DNA of 64,000 nt from positions 16,370,865-16,434,864 of the forward strand of contig OX438750.1 of NCBI GenBank assembly GCA_949316235.1, given 5' to 3'. Each line of letters begins with the position of its first letter. Within the stretch, counting starts at the first letter, position 1. The stretch comes from Oegoconia quadripuncta (lineage: Eukaryota; Arthropoda; Insecta; Lepidoptera; Autostichidae). Below the pieces are notes generated by a model. That model was given only the letters and a program-made list of their open reading frames with translations, had not been told where the DNA came from and searched no databases. The translations under genes and the position numbers were made by a program. Positions 41,368 to 51,737 of this stretch are shown piece by piece.

Positions 41368-41574
41368 GTCCCCACTACGCAACATTTGTCGAGCGATATG
41401 TGTCCTCGGAGATATCGGGTGACGTTGCCAGACTTCGCCCCACATTGTCTGGTAGGTTCGACTAAACTGATGTGAACGGAGACAAGATATCAGGCGACGT
41501 GTGGCGACGTAGGGCAATGTCGACCGATGTCTCCGGGGACACATATAGCACGACGAATGTTATTTAGTGGGGAC
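41368..41574. mobile_element. MITE with long inverted ends (207 bp)
   Basis: GTCCCCACTACGCAACATTT / complementary end TATTTAGTGGGGAC. Inverted similarity continues inward through GCGATATGTGTCCTCGGAG and CTCCGGGGACACATATAGC, ~50 bp per arm. A single copy in this window; target duplication unclear. Confidence 0.72.
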
Positions 41575-41579
41575 AATTT

Positions 41580-42160
41580 CAAAAAGAGTTGTCAGTTGTT
41601 GACAATATGTCCGACATATTTGTCATGGTTATCTACAAATATGTAGGTTCTTGACAAAGTATGAAATTATGAGGGTTAAATAAAAAAATTGCTAATATAG
41701 AAACGGTGGTATATTTCTAAATATTCAACATGGAGTTTAAGAACAAATTTTGGGTATAATCCTTGAAAATTACGATGTATTAAATATTTAATATTTATTT
41801 ATTTATTTATATTAAATATTTGGAAAGAAAAAAAATATAAACTGTGTATTTTAATTTGTATAAATTTATTATTTTATGTATTGTAATTTCTGTCCTATGT
41901 TTGTTCAATGTATGTTTGTATACTTATATATGCAATAAAGAAAAAAAATTAAAAACGTACTTTTTGAATACGTTGTAACGACTTGTGTGACACACGCCGA
42001 ACCTCCTATCAGAAATCTATGACAATCCTACAATTAAGTCGGATTATCGCTACAATTATATTAAGAAATATAACAAATCAGTAATGTTTTTCACGACAAA
42101 TTATCACCTGTCAAATACGAACACAAATATGTCAAATTATCGTGACAATCCTACATTTCT
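41580..42160 (+). repeat. LINE 3' end and AT-rich DNA
   Basis: 41815-41950 ends TATATGCAATAAAGAAAAAA, a poly(A) signal and tail. Around it are repeated GTGACAATCCTACA-type words (42018-42033 and 42141-42156), which may be a duplicated flank. Confidence 0.4.
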
Positions 42161-42243
42161 CTTTTTTTTTTTTTTTTTTTTTTTGTAGACTGGAACTCGC
42201 TGATAGTCCTAAGGACTTTTTCAGCTTAACCGGGCGGTGGGGT

Positions 42244-42259
42244 GAGCGCGATAGCGCTC
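42244..42259. repeat. Second short stem-loop
   Basis: GAGCGC pairs with GCGCTC around GATA, between the large hairpin and the poly(A) of the Jockey-type element. Confidence 0.75.
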
Positions 42260-42271
42260 TGCCCAATCTCA

Positions 42272-42314
42272 TGCATGCAGTCATGGTGCGCGAAGCGCAC
42301 CCTGACTGCATGCA
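42272..42314. repeat. Strong stem-loop in element 3' region
   Basis: TGCATGCAGTCA pairs with TGACTGCATGCA, then one mismatch, then GGTGCGC pairs with GCGCACC around a GAA loop: 19 base pairs. It lies ~90 bp from the poly(A). Confidence 0.9.
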
Positions 42315-42676
42315 ACAGGACGAAAAGTAGATGTTTGCAACCGACGCCTAAGGGTGCCCACGCAGGGCTCGAACCTCGGCTTAGGGCGTTGCATGGGGGA
42401 ATTTAGAGACTTGATTACCATCGCTTCGTAATGTGTATAGTCAGAGAGAAGAAACGACGCAAGAAACTCTCCGACACACAATTTTGAATTTGGAAAAAGC
42501 TAATTGTAGTGTGCTATACATAGGTATGTTTAGTGACAAACAGTGAAAGGCCTAGGCGACCTTAGTCGTACTAAAAATCGCGGTGACTCTAGGGTGTGAC
42601 AAGGACGCGGATCTATACTCACCGGCGAGTATAGAGTGTCGTTTGTAGTGTGAACATGTTTACGGTGGGTGAACGC

Positions 42677-43615
42677 CTAAGTGGCGTTCGCGTTGAAATT
42701 TGAGATTGAGGCGATCAATCTCGAGTGGTTGATAGCGACAGCCAGCCGATCTTCCGGCTTGCCGTCGGTGGCCCTGATCTGTCGGGCGAGCTCCGCGATT
42801 TCGGCAGCGTTGAAGACACTGGCGAAGCGGCAAACTAACGATAAATCGTCTTCGGCCAGAGGGGCAGGGGGGGGGCGGTTATTCGCGGGGGTTTGCTTTG
42901 CCGGGGAAGCCGGTGAGCCGAGGTAATTTGGGCTCGCGAGCTGCTGAGTAGCAGGGCGAGTTTGAAGTGGGGAGGGGGCGGCGACCTTTGCCCATGAGGG
43001 GCGCAGGTCAGCTACAGCCGGTGGCGGCATATAACTTGTGGGCTTTAGCGGAGGAAAATTGGGTTTGGTCACTCCAATGGACATGAGTGGGCGCGGCGGC
43101 GATTTAGTTTGGGCAGGGGTGCGCCCAGCCGCAACGCGGTTCCTGTGAGGAGCCATCGGGCATCCGCGGTAATTCGCGGGGTGCCCAGTGGCTCCGCACA
43201 AGACGCAGCTCGGCGGCTCGGTGCACTCCTCCCTAACTTTGGGGCGGGGGCAGTCGGTTGTGCCGTGGTCTCCGAGGCACTTGACGCACCTTGGAGTGGC
43301 AAAGCAATTACGGGCAGAGTGCCCGTAAAGCTGACAACGGTGGCATTGGCCCGGGGGGCCTTTGCGATTGGGGGGCTCTACGGTGAGGCCGGAGAGGTTG
43401 CAAACAGTCTTCAGCTTGCTGGCGACTGATTTGCCTACATGGGTCATGGGGAGAATGACCAGCACCATGTCGTATGGTGTTTTGGTGCGGCCATTGTACA
43501 TCCTGTGTACTTCGGAAGCGGGGAAGCCCTGCGCCTGGAGGTCCTCCAAGATATCCTTGGAGTCCAGCTCCTTTGGCACTCCGCGTATGACCGCGCGGAA
43601 GAGGCGTTCCGCCAC
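42677..43615 (-). CDS. Jockey-type gag (ORF1), partial
   Basis: ~312 codons. F-R-A-V-I-R-G-V-P-K-E near the start and Y-D-M-V-L-V-I-L-P match the RNA-binding fold preceding the zinc knuckles of insect Jockey-clade ORF1 proteins. Three zinc knuckles follow: C-H-R-C-x4-H-x4-C, C-V-K-C-x4-H-x4-C, and C-V-L-C-x4-H-x5-C. Then a proline-rich linker and a helical C-terminal part. The annotated start is a GTG; an in-frame stop lies four codons upstream, and a one-base shift there would join it to the GC-rich N-terminal part (43640-43772). So the frame is 5'-broken. It would package element RNA; nothing suggests a host role. Confidence 0.82.
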   Translation of the reverse strand: MAERLFRAVIRGVPKELDSKDILEDLQAQGFPASEVHRMYNGRTKTPYDMVLVILPMTHVGKSVASKLKTVCNLSGLTVEPPNRKGPPGQCHRCQLYGHSARNCFATPRCVKCLGDHGTTDCPRPKVREECTEPPSCVLCGATGHPANYRGCPMAPHRNRVAAGRTPAQTKSPPRPLMSIGVTKPNFPPLKPTSYMPPPAVADLRPSWAKVAAPSPLQTRPATQQLASPNYLGSPASPAKQTPANNRPPPAPLAEDDLSLVCRFASVFNAAEIAELARQIRATDGKPEDRLAVAINHSRLIASISNFNANAT

Positions 43616-43786
43616 TTGGCGCCTGTCTTATAAACGGAGCCCAGCACGGCGTTGCGCGGCCGTCACCTGCCGTCGCGCCACCCTGCGCGTCGGCGCCTGC
43701 GCCAGCAGCGCCCGGTACCGGGATTACATCCGGGATCACACAGACGACATTGACTGCACATGCGCATGACATTGAATGGCGGTATC

Positions 43787-44045
43787 AGACGGACGGATAG
43801 ACACCGAGGTGATTTCTTCAATGTTCGATTATGTCATTATTGGGCCAGAATCGAGAATAATATAAACTCTATCGGAGTTAAGCTCGCCTTTGTACATTTT
43901 ATATACAATGCATATTTCTGTAACAATTTTGTGTACAATAAAGATAGAAAGATATAAAAGATAAAGATAAGTTAAGTCCTAGAACATAGTTCTAAAATAA
44001 TATACAGTATTGTCCGTAATATTAATGAGAAAAGTAAATAATGAA
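43787..44045 (+). repeat. Possible LINE 3' end
   Basis: GTGTACAATAAAGATAGAAA followed by a (AAGATA)-like run at 43940-43972 looks like a 3' signal and microsatellite tail. The rest is unassigned. Confidence 0.4.
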
Positions 44046-44048
44046 ATA

Positions 44049-44454
44049 ATAAATAAATAAATACACTTACACCAATCATCTAGTCCCAAACTAAGCAAAG
44101 CTTGTACTATGGATACTAGATAACGGATAAACATACATAAATATTTATAAAAACATCCATGACTCGGGAATAAATGTTCGTATTCATCGTAGAAAGAAAA
44201 AAAAAAAGAAAACATTTATTCAGCTTACAATGGGCATGTACATGAAAATTTTGAGATAATAATACTAAAATATAATAATGCAAGGTGATACAGGTTCCAG
44301 CTCAGCATAATGCTGTGGCATGAACCATATAGTACTGAATATATTAATTTATTCATCTCTCAATTCATACAAACATTTACCCCTCGCGGGATTCGAACCC
44401 GCAACCGTTGGTTTCGCTGACAGGGTCACTATCCACTACACCAATCGATCGTCC
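44049..44454 (-). repeat. SINE-B copy 5, interrupted
   Basis: Body and tail 44049-44188; head 44369-44454 with GGGATTCGAACCC and CACTACACCAATCGATCG. The insert lies between TATTCATC and ATTCATAC, a 6-7 bp duplication. Confidence 0.9.
44189..44362 (-). mobile_element. LINE-end insert in SINE-B
   Basis: GAAAACATTTATTCAGCTTA near the left and GGTTCCAGCTCAGCATAATG-CTGTGGC. Similar words in the same order occur at 3806-3972. Read on the minus strand it ends GAATAAATGTTTTC then T/C-rich bases. ATTCAT borders both sides. Confidence 0.65.
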
Positions 44455-44640
44455 TAAAGTAAAGTATATTATGAAAATGTAAAACAATCTAGTCATTAAA
44501 CATAATATTACACACAGAATTAGGTTATAAACGTCACACTGCAGGCCATGAGGCCTGTCTTCTACATGGACCGAACTTTTTATTAGAATTTTTGTTTACC
44601 GTCACCAAAGAGTCAACACTATTTCTGTACATGACATTTA
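44455..44640. other. Unassigned
   Basis: Contains CAGGCCATGAGGCCTG, a short palindrome (44541-44556). Nothing else. Confidence 0.4.
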
Positions 44641-44644
44641 AGCA

Positions 44645-44900
44645 TTTAAAAACCAAATTATATTAAAAAATTTAAATAGTATTTTTTGTATTTTGCGGGC
44701 AGCGTATTGGAATTTTTATCATAAATGACACCTTAGAGTATACATAAGCAAGCTATATGACACTCGCGGATAAAGACGAATCTAACAATGTGGATGGTGC
44801 ATTTCAAAATCTCGTTTTGGCTGCAGGGGCTAACATAGAAATCTACATACCTACATTCGAAAAACCTTACCATCCTTCCTCGGGTAGTCGGGATAAAACA
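44645..44900 (+). repeat. Q repeat, copy 4, diverged
   Basis: TTTTTGTATTTTGCGGGCAG, ATGACACTCGCGGATAAAGA-CGAATCTAACA, ATAGAAATCTACATACC, CCATCCTTCCTCGGGTAGTC. Oldest of the Q copies. Confidence 0.7.
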
Positions 44901-45270
44901 GAACACAGTCATAAAAACAAAAGAGCAAGCAGTCAGTCACACAAACAAGCCGACAGATGTAAGGCCTACGCCACCCATATTTCCACCATAACGAACTTTC
45001 TGGATTTACGCAGATATCGGAGAACGCATTGCACTGCCATTCACATATCCAACTCACTAATTAAGTCAACGGCCGAGAAGAGAGCTGTAACTTTGACAAT
45101 GTGACTCCATACGTAACAGTCCATAAGAAAGTCCAACGTAAAAAGAGCTTTGGAAACTTGTGATTGAAAACTAACCTGTGGGTCAGGTAAAATTGGGAAT
45201 TATAGGGTTGACAAAATGAATATTTTGGGAGGTATTCCAATTTTATATTTCTCCTTTATATATTATTGTT
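44901..45270. other. Unassigned
   Basis: An 115-codon plus frame (44757-45104) starts inside Q and has no recognised motif. Confidence 0.4.
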
Positions 45271-45274
45271 ATTA

Positions 45275-45395
45275 AGAGCCCATAGTGTCCCACTGCTGGG
45301 CAAAGGCCTCCCTCATCTGTTTCCAGTCTCCACCTTATTCGCGGTCTGCCACGTTTGCGTCTGGCAGTTGTAGGAGTCCTAATAGGGGACGCATA
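45275..45395 (-). repeat. LINE C-terminal fragment J, copy 2
   Basis: GAGCCCATAGTGTCCCACTG-CTGGGCAAAGGCCTCCC then TTTCCAGTCTCCACC and GGTCTGCCACGTTTGCG. Same family as 23706-23800. Confidence 0.65.
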
Positions 45396-45605
45396 TATAT
45401 ATTATTAGTAGAGTTTTTTACTTTATACTTTATATAGTATAAAATAGAGTTGGTATTTAATTTATCAAGATCCTTATCTCTTGCAACCTCTAGGTTACAG
45501 ATTAACAGTCTCTCTGAGACTACTCCCCAACAAGAACTTTACATCACACATATTGAATCACAGCGTACTCTCATTAGGAAAAGGTATAGGCCATGGCAGC
45601 CAATG
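45396..45605. other. Unassigned
   Basis: 45500-45600 includes CAGTCTCTCTGAGACTACTC and TCATTAGGAAAAGGTATAGG, resembling the T/U LINE-like words, too degraded to assign. Confidence 0.35.
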
Positions 45606-45741
45606 TTTTCAAGCCGCGCCTACAGCTAATGATTTCGTTTAACGTTCATTTGAACACTACGGAGACCGACCGTTGAACATGCGCTTCATGCAAATGCAAC
45701 TAGCGGTCACCCATCCAAGTACTGACTGCGCCTGACGTTGC
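45606..45741 (-). repeat. 5S-rRNA-derived SINE head relic
   Basis: GCGGTCACCCATCCAAGTAC-TGACTGCGCC (minus: GGTCAGTACTTGGATGGGTGACC-like) is the internal promoter (box C) region of 5S rRNA. The rest continues into SINE body words (GGAGACCGACCGTT). Body truncated. Confidence 0.8.
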
Positions 45742-45742
45742 A

Positions 45743-45858
45743 TCATCAGCCCGTAAACATCCCACTGCAGGGATACTCGTATAGGCCTTCCCTCGTATAT
45801 GAGGGAGTCTGGGCCGTAGTCCACCACGCTGGCCCAATGCGGGTTGATACTCCTATTA
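45743..45858 (-). repeat. 5S-SINE/LINE-type tail, abutting
   Basis: CATCATCAGCCCGTAAACAT, CCCACTGCAGGG, CACGCTGGCCCAATGCGGGTTG. It is the tail class seen at 53255-53315 and 32499-32620 on the minus strand, lying head-to-tail with the 5S-like relic. Confidence 0.65.
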
Positions 45859-46685
45859 AGATTAACTATGGCCTTTCTTGAAGAATTTCAGTGGCGGAAG
45901 CAAATACTCAAAATAAAATAATTTTTGTAGACAACCCTAGTTATACTAAAAAGCGAAGCCGCTCACATAGATCTATGCCTATTTAGACGCGTCCAAAACG
46001 AGCGGCTGCAGTAGTGCCACCATATAGAGGGAACAATAGCGCACCAATGACAATTGCGCAGACCGAGTGCGCTCTCATTATGTGTCATACGCATACGTGG
46101 CACTGGACTTTTGTATTGATAAATGATTTTGTATATGGATAATGGTGTCGAAATATGTTTTAAATTGGACAATTATGTGTATTTAAACTTAGTTCTTACA
46201 AAACAATTAAATAAACCTATGCACAAATGACGATTTTCACAGGGACGACCTAAAAATGGAAGTCGTTGACAAAGTTCCAAAAAATAAACCGAAGCTCACG
46301 AGAAAAGCCTTCATCACCAAATAAATGTCGAGGCTTTCCAGCTCCTTGACAACACAGACATAGTAAGAAGACTAAAAAGAGTGAAACCGTTTGAGTTAGT
46401 GTAATGTACTGATAAAATATAGTGATACTATTAGTTGTAAATGAACACACCAACATCTTACCATTAAAAAAGGTTAAGAAACGTCTGTGGACTCATTTCT
46501 TAGATATAGTTTCGTTAGTAGTTTAAGCTAAATTTAAATTACTTATTAGCCCAATAGGCTAGATTGTAATTCCATAAAGAACCATTGTACTTCATCAAAG
46601 AAAAAAAAATGTACGAGTACTTTTAAATCTGTAGAATTAATCAACAAAATTTTCCCTAAACTGTGAATGTTGATTTGCTTTGTGT
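45859..46685. other. Unassigned
   Basis: AT-rich; short frames only. No repeats recognised. Confidence 0.45.
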
Positions 46686-46689
46686 ACGC

Positions 46690-46830
46690 CCAATCAATCT
46701 TTTGGCATTTACCTAGGGTGGCTGGAAGCGGTCCCTATTTGGGATAAGTCCGCCTTTGTATTTAATTTTAATTTAGGTAGAATAACTTTGAAAATTTTAT
46801 AAAGTACAATAAAGCGTTTACAAACAAACA
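46690..46830 (+). repeat. LINE 3' end Y, copy 2
   Basis: GGGTGGCTGGAAGCGGTCCC, GATAAGTCCGCCTTTGTATT, GTACAATAAAGCGTTTACAA then (ACAA)n. Confidence 0.72.
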
Positions 46831-47344
46831 AATAAAAATGCTATAAATCTACTTCAGAAACTACTAAAATACTACATTACTACTTATAAAATAATCCTTG
46901 TACACTCTTTCTGTAAACAGAACAACAGCTATATATATTATTCACTCGATAGTGTAGTATCTCATTAGGCAAACGCTCGGCGACGTTTTACATCATTAAA
47001 TATGTAAATACTAGGAATACGGGCGTCCATTCAAGTGACATGTCGAGATGCCGGCTCTTGTAGACGTCGCAATCTATGGAAACTGACTGTTTTGAAATCC
47101 TTTGTTTTTCGTATATTCTTATTTAGTAAATTTAAATTGCAAATATATATCATCGAGATAGACTAAACCAACTGTGTTAAAAAATATATTTGGCTTAACC
47201 GATTTCCATCACACATGGCCAGGAATCGATCCCCGAGTTTGATCTTGAATATAAAAAATTTAAAATGTAGAAAACCCTCGAAAGACTATTATATCATCGT
47301 AATACACCAAAAAGACTTTCTAAATAACTAAATATGAATATTGA
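46831..47344. other. Unassigned; P scraps
   Basis: 47175-47300 contains TTAACCGATTTCCATCACAC-ATGGCC, reverse-type P repeat words. Otherwise nothing. Confidence 0.4.
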
Positions 47345-47577
47345 ACCGCCTCCGTGGCATGTAAACAACATAGGGTTTATGAATCGGAGGTCGCGGGTTC
47401 GATCCCCAGCGGGGAACATGTCGGTGTGGTTGATGGTAGGGTATTAATGTGCGCCTGGCTAGCTACCACCATCGTATCTAAGTCTGCCGCCAAACAGCAA
47501 TACCATAGCAATAGTTAATAGCATTGTTGTGATCCGGTTGTCAGAGATAAGATAGTCAGTCCCTCAAATAAGATTAC
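47345..47577 (+). repeat. SINE-A copy 12, tailless
   Basis: Head to body, with several deletions (CGTGGCATGTAAAC; GTCGGTGTGGTTGATGG) and an internal ATAGCAATAGTTAATAGC expansion. It ends at CCCTCAAATAAGAT without tail or poly(A). Confidence 0.88.
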
Positions 47578-47910
47578 AGTGGGTTATTATCAACCAGACC
47601 AATAGTAACATAATGTCATTGCGTGGTTTCCAAAATTAATTCTTTTCCTGGGTTTAGTAAAAGCTAAGGGACTTTTCAGGAAAAAAACGTTTGTAGACTT
47701 GCACGTTTCAACGACGATGCTCTCACCTTTGTCATAGGTGAACCGTAGATGTTGTTCCGAGTCACTTGGAACACCCCTACGATTGTTTGGTATATCTGTG
47801 TCTACCCCATTTGGGATAAAGGTGTCACACTATGAATTTTTCCCAGGTTACAAAGAAGGGTTATGTTTTTCGCGCGTATCTATGTATGTAAGTAGGATTT
47901 TTTATTCCCT
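47578..47910 (+). repeat. S and Q repeat fragments
   Basis: 47755-47825 (CGAGTCACTTGGAACACC, ATATCTGTGTCTACCCCATT-TGGGATAAAGG) is S-type. 47846-47905 (GTTACAAAGAAGGGTTATGT-TTTTCGCGCG) resembles the reverse opening of Q. Confidence 0.5.
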
Positions 47911-48164
47911 CGTAGCACACGAATTTATTTATATTATTTTTATATTCTAGATAAAAGTAACCATAGCGGCCGTAAGTTCAAATTTTTCAAAATGAAAAAA
48001 AAAATCAAACGCTAGTATGGATATAATAAGAAAGAGTTCATCATGAGGTTCATATATGAATACAATATATACAAGTGAAATATAATAAGCAGCGTATGGC
48101 GAGCTCCTAAAACACATTGGCTTTACCCATGTTACTCTATATACCTACTAAAATGGAATAAATC
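47911..48164. other. Unassigned
   Basis: No content recognised; AT-rich. Confidence 0.4.
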
Positions 48165-48230
48165 ATTTCATCACCATCATCATATCATCCGAAATACGTC
48201 CACTGCTGGATAAAGGCCTCCCCCAAATAT
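48165..48230 (-). repeat. LINE (family R) terminus
   Basis: TCATCACCATCATCATATCA then CGTCCACTGCTGGATAAAGG-CCTCCCCC: the last ~60 bp of a family R LINE on the minus strand, including its ATG-type tail. Confidence 0.75.
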
Positions 48231-48252
48231 AATTAAATCATTTACGACGTTC

Positions 48253-48524
48253 GACGACCTGTTTGATGCAGTGGTTAGAAACTCTGCTACTATACCAAAT
48301 GGTCGCAGGTTCGATTCCCGCTAGGGGCATATGCTTGTATGTTGAATACAGACATGTGTTCCCGAGTTACGGATGTTTTTCATTTATACATGTATTTATT
48401 TACAAAACAAAATATGTATTTGTGTAGTTTATCAACCATCTGGTATCCATAACACAAGCATAGATGCTTACTGTGGACCTAGATGGCGCTGTGTGTTTGA
48501 GCAAAGACTTTATTATTTATTATT
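48253..48524 (+). repeat. SINE-C copy 5
   Basis: Complete: GACGACCTGTTTGATGCAGT, box B GGTTCGATTCC, body AGATGGCGCTGTGTG, tail TTTATTATTTATTATTT. Confidence 0.93.
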
Positions 48525-49050
48525 TAAAACTATTAAATAATAATCGATATTGTCACAACAATTTACGTGGCAGTCGGGTTATTTTATAATTTATTTTTAT
48601 AATAATCATTTCAAAGTTCTAGTCGTATTTAGTTATTCGTATACTTATTCCTAGGGAGTAGTTCGTTCACTCTTATACCGGTAATGAGGTCTTAGCTGTT
48701 GGCATCGACTGATTTGATTACTATATACCCACTTCTGTTTGAATAACGATACTAACTATCCAATTCGCATTATATCTGACACCGGTAGCTGAACTAGTGG
48801 GTGGTTGAGCGAGCCACCGCATTTATTGCAGTCAATTAACATTCGTATAACCGTAATGTGGAGAAGGATATTAAAGCGTATAATACATTACTAAGCCGTT
48901 TACGTAACTTCAACGCTATAAATAGCATGTCTGGGATTACGCAAGTTAGGTGGGATTTTTTTTTTGTCACTTAGGTTTTCTGGTCGGTGGATACCCATCA
49001 GTGGCTGGAGGTGAACCGAGAAGTGTTCATTAGGTTTTCTGGTTGGTTTG
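48525..49050. other. Unassigned
   Basis: 48958-49045 includes a local duplication of TTAGGTTTTCTGGTYGGT (48971 and 49030). Nothing else recognised. Confidence 0.4.
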
Positions 49051-49059
49051 TATGTTACA

Positions 49060-49272
49060 TAACATAGAATGACGACCTTTATCAAAAATGGGGTGGTCAC
49101 AGATATCCCAAATATAAATTTAATGCTTGAAACAAAATCCACGGTTCTCTTTTCAAAATATACAAAAATGCATACGTGTCGCCGTGACTCTATCGCCGTT
49201 AAAACGTCCAAGTCTATAAAAGTTTTTTGGTGGAAAGGCCCTTAGTCACCTTTTATGATACCCACGGGAGGA
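49060..49272 (-). repeat. S plus K repeat block
   Basis: GACGACCTTTATCAAAAATG, GTCACAGATATCCC, AATCCACGGTTCTCTTTTC (S), then GGCCCTTAGTCACCTTTTAT-GATACCCACGGG (K). S and K adjoin here as parts of one larger repeat. Confidence 0.65.
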
Positions 49273-49321
49273 GATGGGTTAGCTTATATTACATACTTGT
49301 AGAATTACTTATATACTTGTA

Positions 49322-49580
49322 GAATTCCAGAGCGACCGGTTGGAAGCGGCCTGCATCCTGCGATTTCCCGCGACCATTATCAGGTCGTCTGTCCATCTTG
49401 TGAGTGGACGTCTAATGCCTGTGCGTGGTCTCCGCACTCGAGAGCTTTAATGCCCCACCGGCCATTAATTCTTCGAACTATGTGCCCTGCCCACTGCTAC
49501 TTCAACTTGCTAATCCGCTGGGCTATGTCTACGGATTTCTTAATTCCTGATTCGATCACGTAGTGAAATGCCCATAGCTT
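49322..49580 (-). pseudogene. LINE (family R) C-terminal relic
   Basis: Well-preserved order on the minus strand: CCAGAGCGACCGGTTGGAAG, CTGCATCCTGCGATTTCC, CATTATCAGGTCGTCTGTCC, TGCGTGGTCTCCGCACTCG, GCCACCGGCC-like, GGATTTCTTAATTCCTGATT. Frame broken; no RT core. Confidence 0.78.
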
Positions 49581-49596
49581 TATTTAAATTTAAATT

Positions 49597-49817
49597 TTGG
49601 TGTAGTGGATAGTGACCGTGTCAGCGAAACCAACGGTTACGGGCTCGAATCCCGCGAGGGGTAAATGCTTGTGTGATGAGTACAAACAATTATTCCTGAG
49701 TCATGGATGTTTATATGAATATTTATGTATTTTTGTCCGTTATCTAGTATCCATAGTATCAGCTTTCCTTAGTTTGGGACTAGATGATTGGTGTAATGTC
49801 AGAAATATTTATATTTT
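49597..49817 (+). repeat. SINE-B copy 6
   Basis: Starts within the head (TTTGGTGTAGTGGATAGTG), box B GGCTCGAATCC (one change), full body, short tail. Confidence 0.9.
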
Positions 49818-49863
49818 TATATGTATTATTCAGAGGAGGAAACAATATTCACCATCCACATAT

Positions 49864-50020
49864 TGGTTTCGAATCGGATGTACACCAACTAAACTAAACT
49901 AAAACCAGTTTTGGAGTGGTGCCGTCGCATCCTACTGTTCCAGGAAGAAAGAGACGGTACTACTTTAGAACTGGTTTTAGTTTAGTTTAGTTTAGTTGGT
50001 ATACATCCGAATCGACACCA
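49864..50020. mobile_element. MITE-TT copy 1 (157 bp)
   Basis: Long inverted ends: ...CGGATGTACACCAACTAAAC-TAAACTAAAACCAG at the left and CTGGTTTTAGTTTAGTTTAG...CGAATCGACACC at the right, ~45 bp. Core CGTCGCATCCTACTGTTCC. Second copy at 60808-61137 carries an insertion in exactly this core. Confidence 0.88.
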
Positions 50021-50039
50021 ATGTCCAACACCTCATATA

Positions 50040-50118
50040 AATTAATTTTATGTAACCTGCTGGAAATCGAACCCGCGACCTCTCTTTTGAAATCCTTATA
50101 TTATTTACATTGAACATT
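50040..50118 (-). repeat. SINE head relic
   Basis: GTAACCTGCTGGAAATCGAA-CCCGCGACCTC then TTTACATTGA: reverse of a SINE-A head (box B complement), body lost. Confidence 0.55.
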
Positions 50119-50119
50119 C

Positions 50120-50850
50120 CAAGATCTAAGAATAATTTAATAAAATCTTACTTCCACCCTCGATAACTCGACCCACAAATATCTAAACACGTACATTAAA
50201 AATTGAAATAGATTTCATCCGTACAAGGCGTTAATTAAGGACGCTGGTACCAGGGTCTGATGAAGGAGACAGTCTAATGGGTGGTATGTACACGGTTAAT
50301 TTACTGCGTCCGTCCGTCGCGATTGGAAAACGAAAGTGCTATGCGGGTATATGCAAATACTACGACACCGTTTATCTGTCGAATGTTGTTTGGTGTCCAT
50401 TAGATGTATGTAAAGAAATGGAGATAAATCTGTGTGTAAAGATTAAAAAGTACATACTACGTGATGCTAGAATACATAAAGTGGAATTCAGCTATCTTGA
50501 TTACGTCAAAAAAATGTGTTGAAATAGTGCCAATTAGTGCCCGAAGACAAAAAGATTTACCTACGTAAGGTATTCCGAATTACACTACCCCGAAACACCT
50601 TTGACGGAAGAACGGCTGATCGAATTGCGAATACATTGCGGAGTTTGTCCATCATTTAAAAAATTTATTAAAACCAACTCCGCAATGTACTCGGAATTGT
50701 GGAGTTGGCGTCACGTGTTGCTGGAATCCTCATTTCTCATACGCAGGGACTACTTTACATATGATTTATATCCTAAAATATTGTGCATAAATAAAACCAC
50801 CGAAATAGACACGTCCCATAAATAGTTCTTCAATAACTATTTAAGTAATT
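50120..50850. other. Unassigned; hairpin at 50629-50686
   Basis: ACATTGCGGAGTTTG and CCAACTCCGCAATGT pair around ~30 nt. Two plus frames (50277-50522, 50601-50825) lack recognised motifs. Confidence 0.4.
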
Positions 50851-50851
50851 T

Positions 50852-51097
50852 AAAACCAAAAAGCCCGACACCATATTTTGTATTTTGCAGACGCCATGCT
50901 GAATTTTCTACTATAAAATCTATCTTATGACACTCCAGGGATCAAGACGAATTTAATAACACAATGCACTTCGAAATCCGTCAAGCCGTTTAGGGTACAG
51001 GATGCGCTAAACAAACGGGACATACATACATAGATACAAACATTCACACAAACACTTGGAAAAAATTACCCTCCTTTCTTAGGCAGTCGGGTAAAAA
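50852..51097 (+). repeat. Q repeat, copy 5
   Basis: AAAACCAAAAAGCCCGACAC, CTATCTTATGACACTCCAGG-GATCAAGACGAA, CAATGCACTTCGAAATCCG, CCTCCTTTCTTAGGCAGTCG. A short insertion (GCGCTAAACAAACGGGAC) follows the TACAGGA block. Confidence 0.82.
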
Positions 51098-51737
51098 TAA
51101 CGAAGTTATTAAATGTCTTTCTGAAAAGACAGCGCAGATTAAGGACTTTTTTGTTCTCCGCCACAGAATGAATATAGACTCCGTATGTGCTATTATTGCA
51201 TAGAACCCCATAAATTCCAGCAAACATTCAGACAAAATGACCCTGGATTGTCAAACACGTCTCAAGTCTTTAAAAAAAATCTTCGCTTCTGAGACAATTT
51301 AAAAACTTAAACTACATCAGTCGTACATAAGAAGCATATTGACGTATTTGTAGTGTACACCATCTCCGCCACTTCTCGGTGCAAATTGCTTTACTGAGAA
51401 CTGGCAAAGGCGCAGACGTTGGACGGGTTTAGGGTACTGCAAATTATGTGAACTATTATGGCCACCCCCAACCGGATGGAAATTCATGAGATTTTCTATC
51501 ACTAAGTTTTATCAGCGTTATTTCTGGTAAGTTACCGTGGTAATGCCCTGATGAGTTAAAGAAATGTTCCAGTTTGGCTTCGTATCGGTGAATTATCGAA
51601 AAAACGGACAGTTGACATAGCGCGGTTACTTGATCGCCAAATTCCCTACCCTATGGCAGTGGCGGCACAGAGTTTTGTCACAAGGTAGGCAGAATGATAA
51701 AATTTGCTATTAATTGAGAAAAAATATATTAATACTC
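51098..51737. other. Unassigned
   Basis: No gene or repeat recognised. Short frames only. Confidence 0.4.

Larger units (their letters stand above)
42163..43786 (-). mobile_element. Jockey-type element lacking ORF2
   Basis: ~1.6 kb, GC-rich, minus strand. T20-type run at 42165-42184 is the poly(A). Order 5' to 3': GC-rich leader (43786-43640), gag frame (43615-42677), ~490 bp 3' region, poly(A). No RT or endonuclease sequence lies between gag and poly(A), so ORF2 was deleted or never present. The 5' limit near 43786 is approximate. Confidence 0.75.

Noticed and set aside
43069..43769. Other open frames in the GC-rich Jockey segment
   Set aside because: High GC lengthens frames on both strands; only the 42677-43615 minus frame has zinc knuckles.
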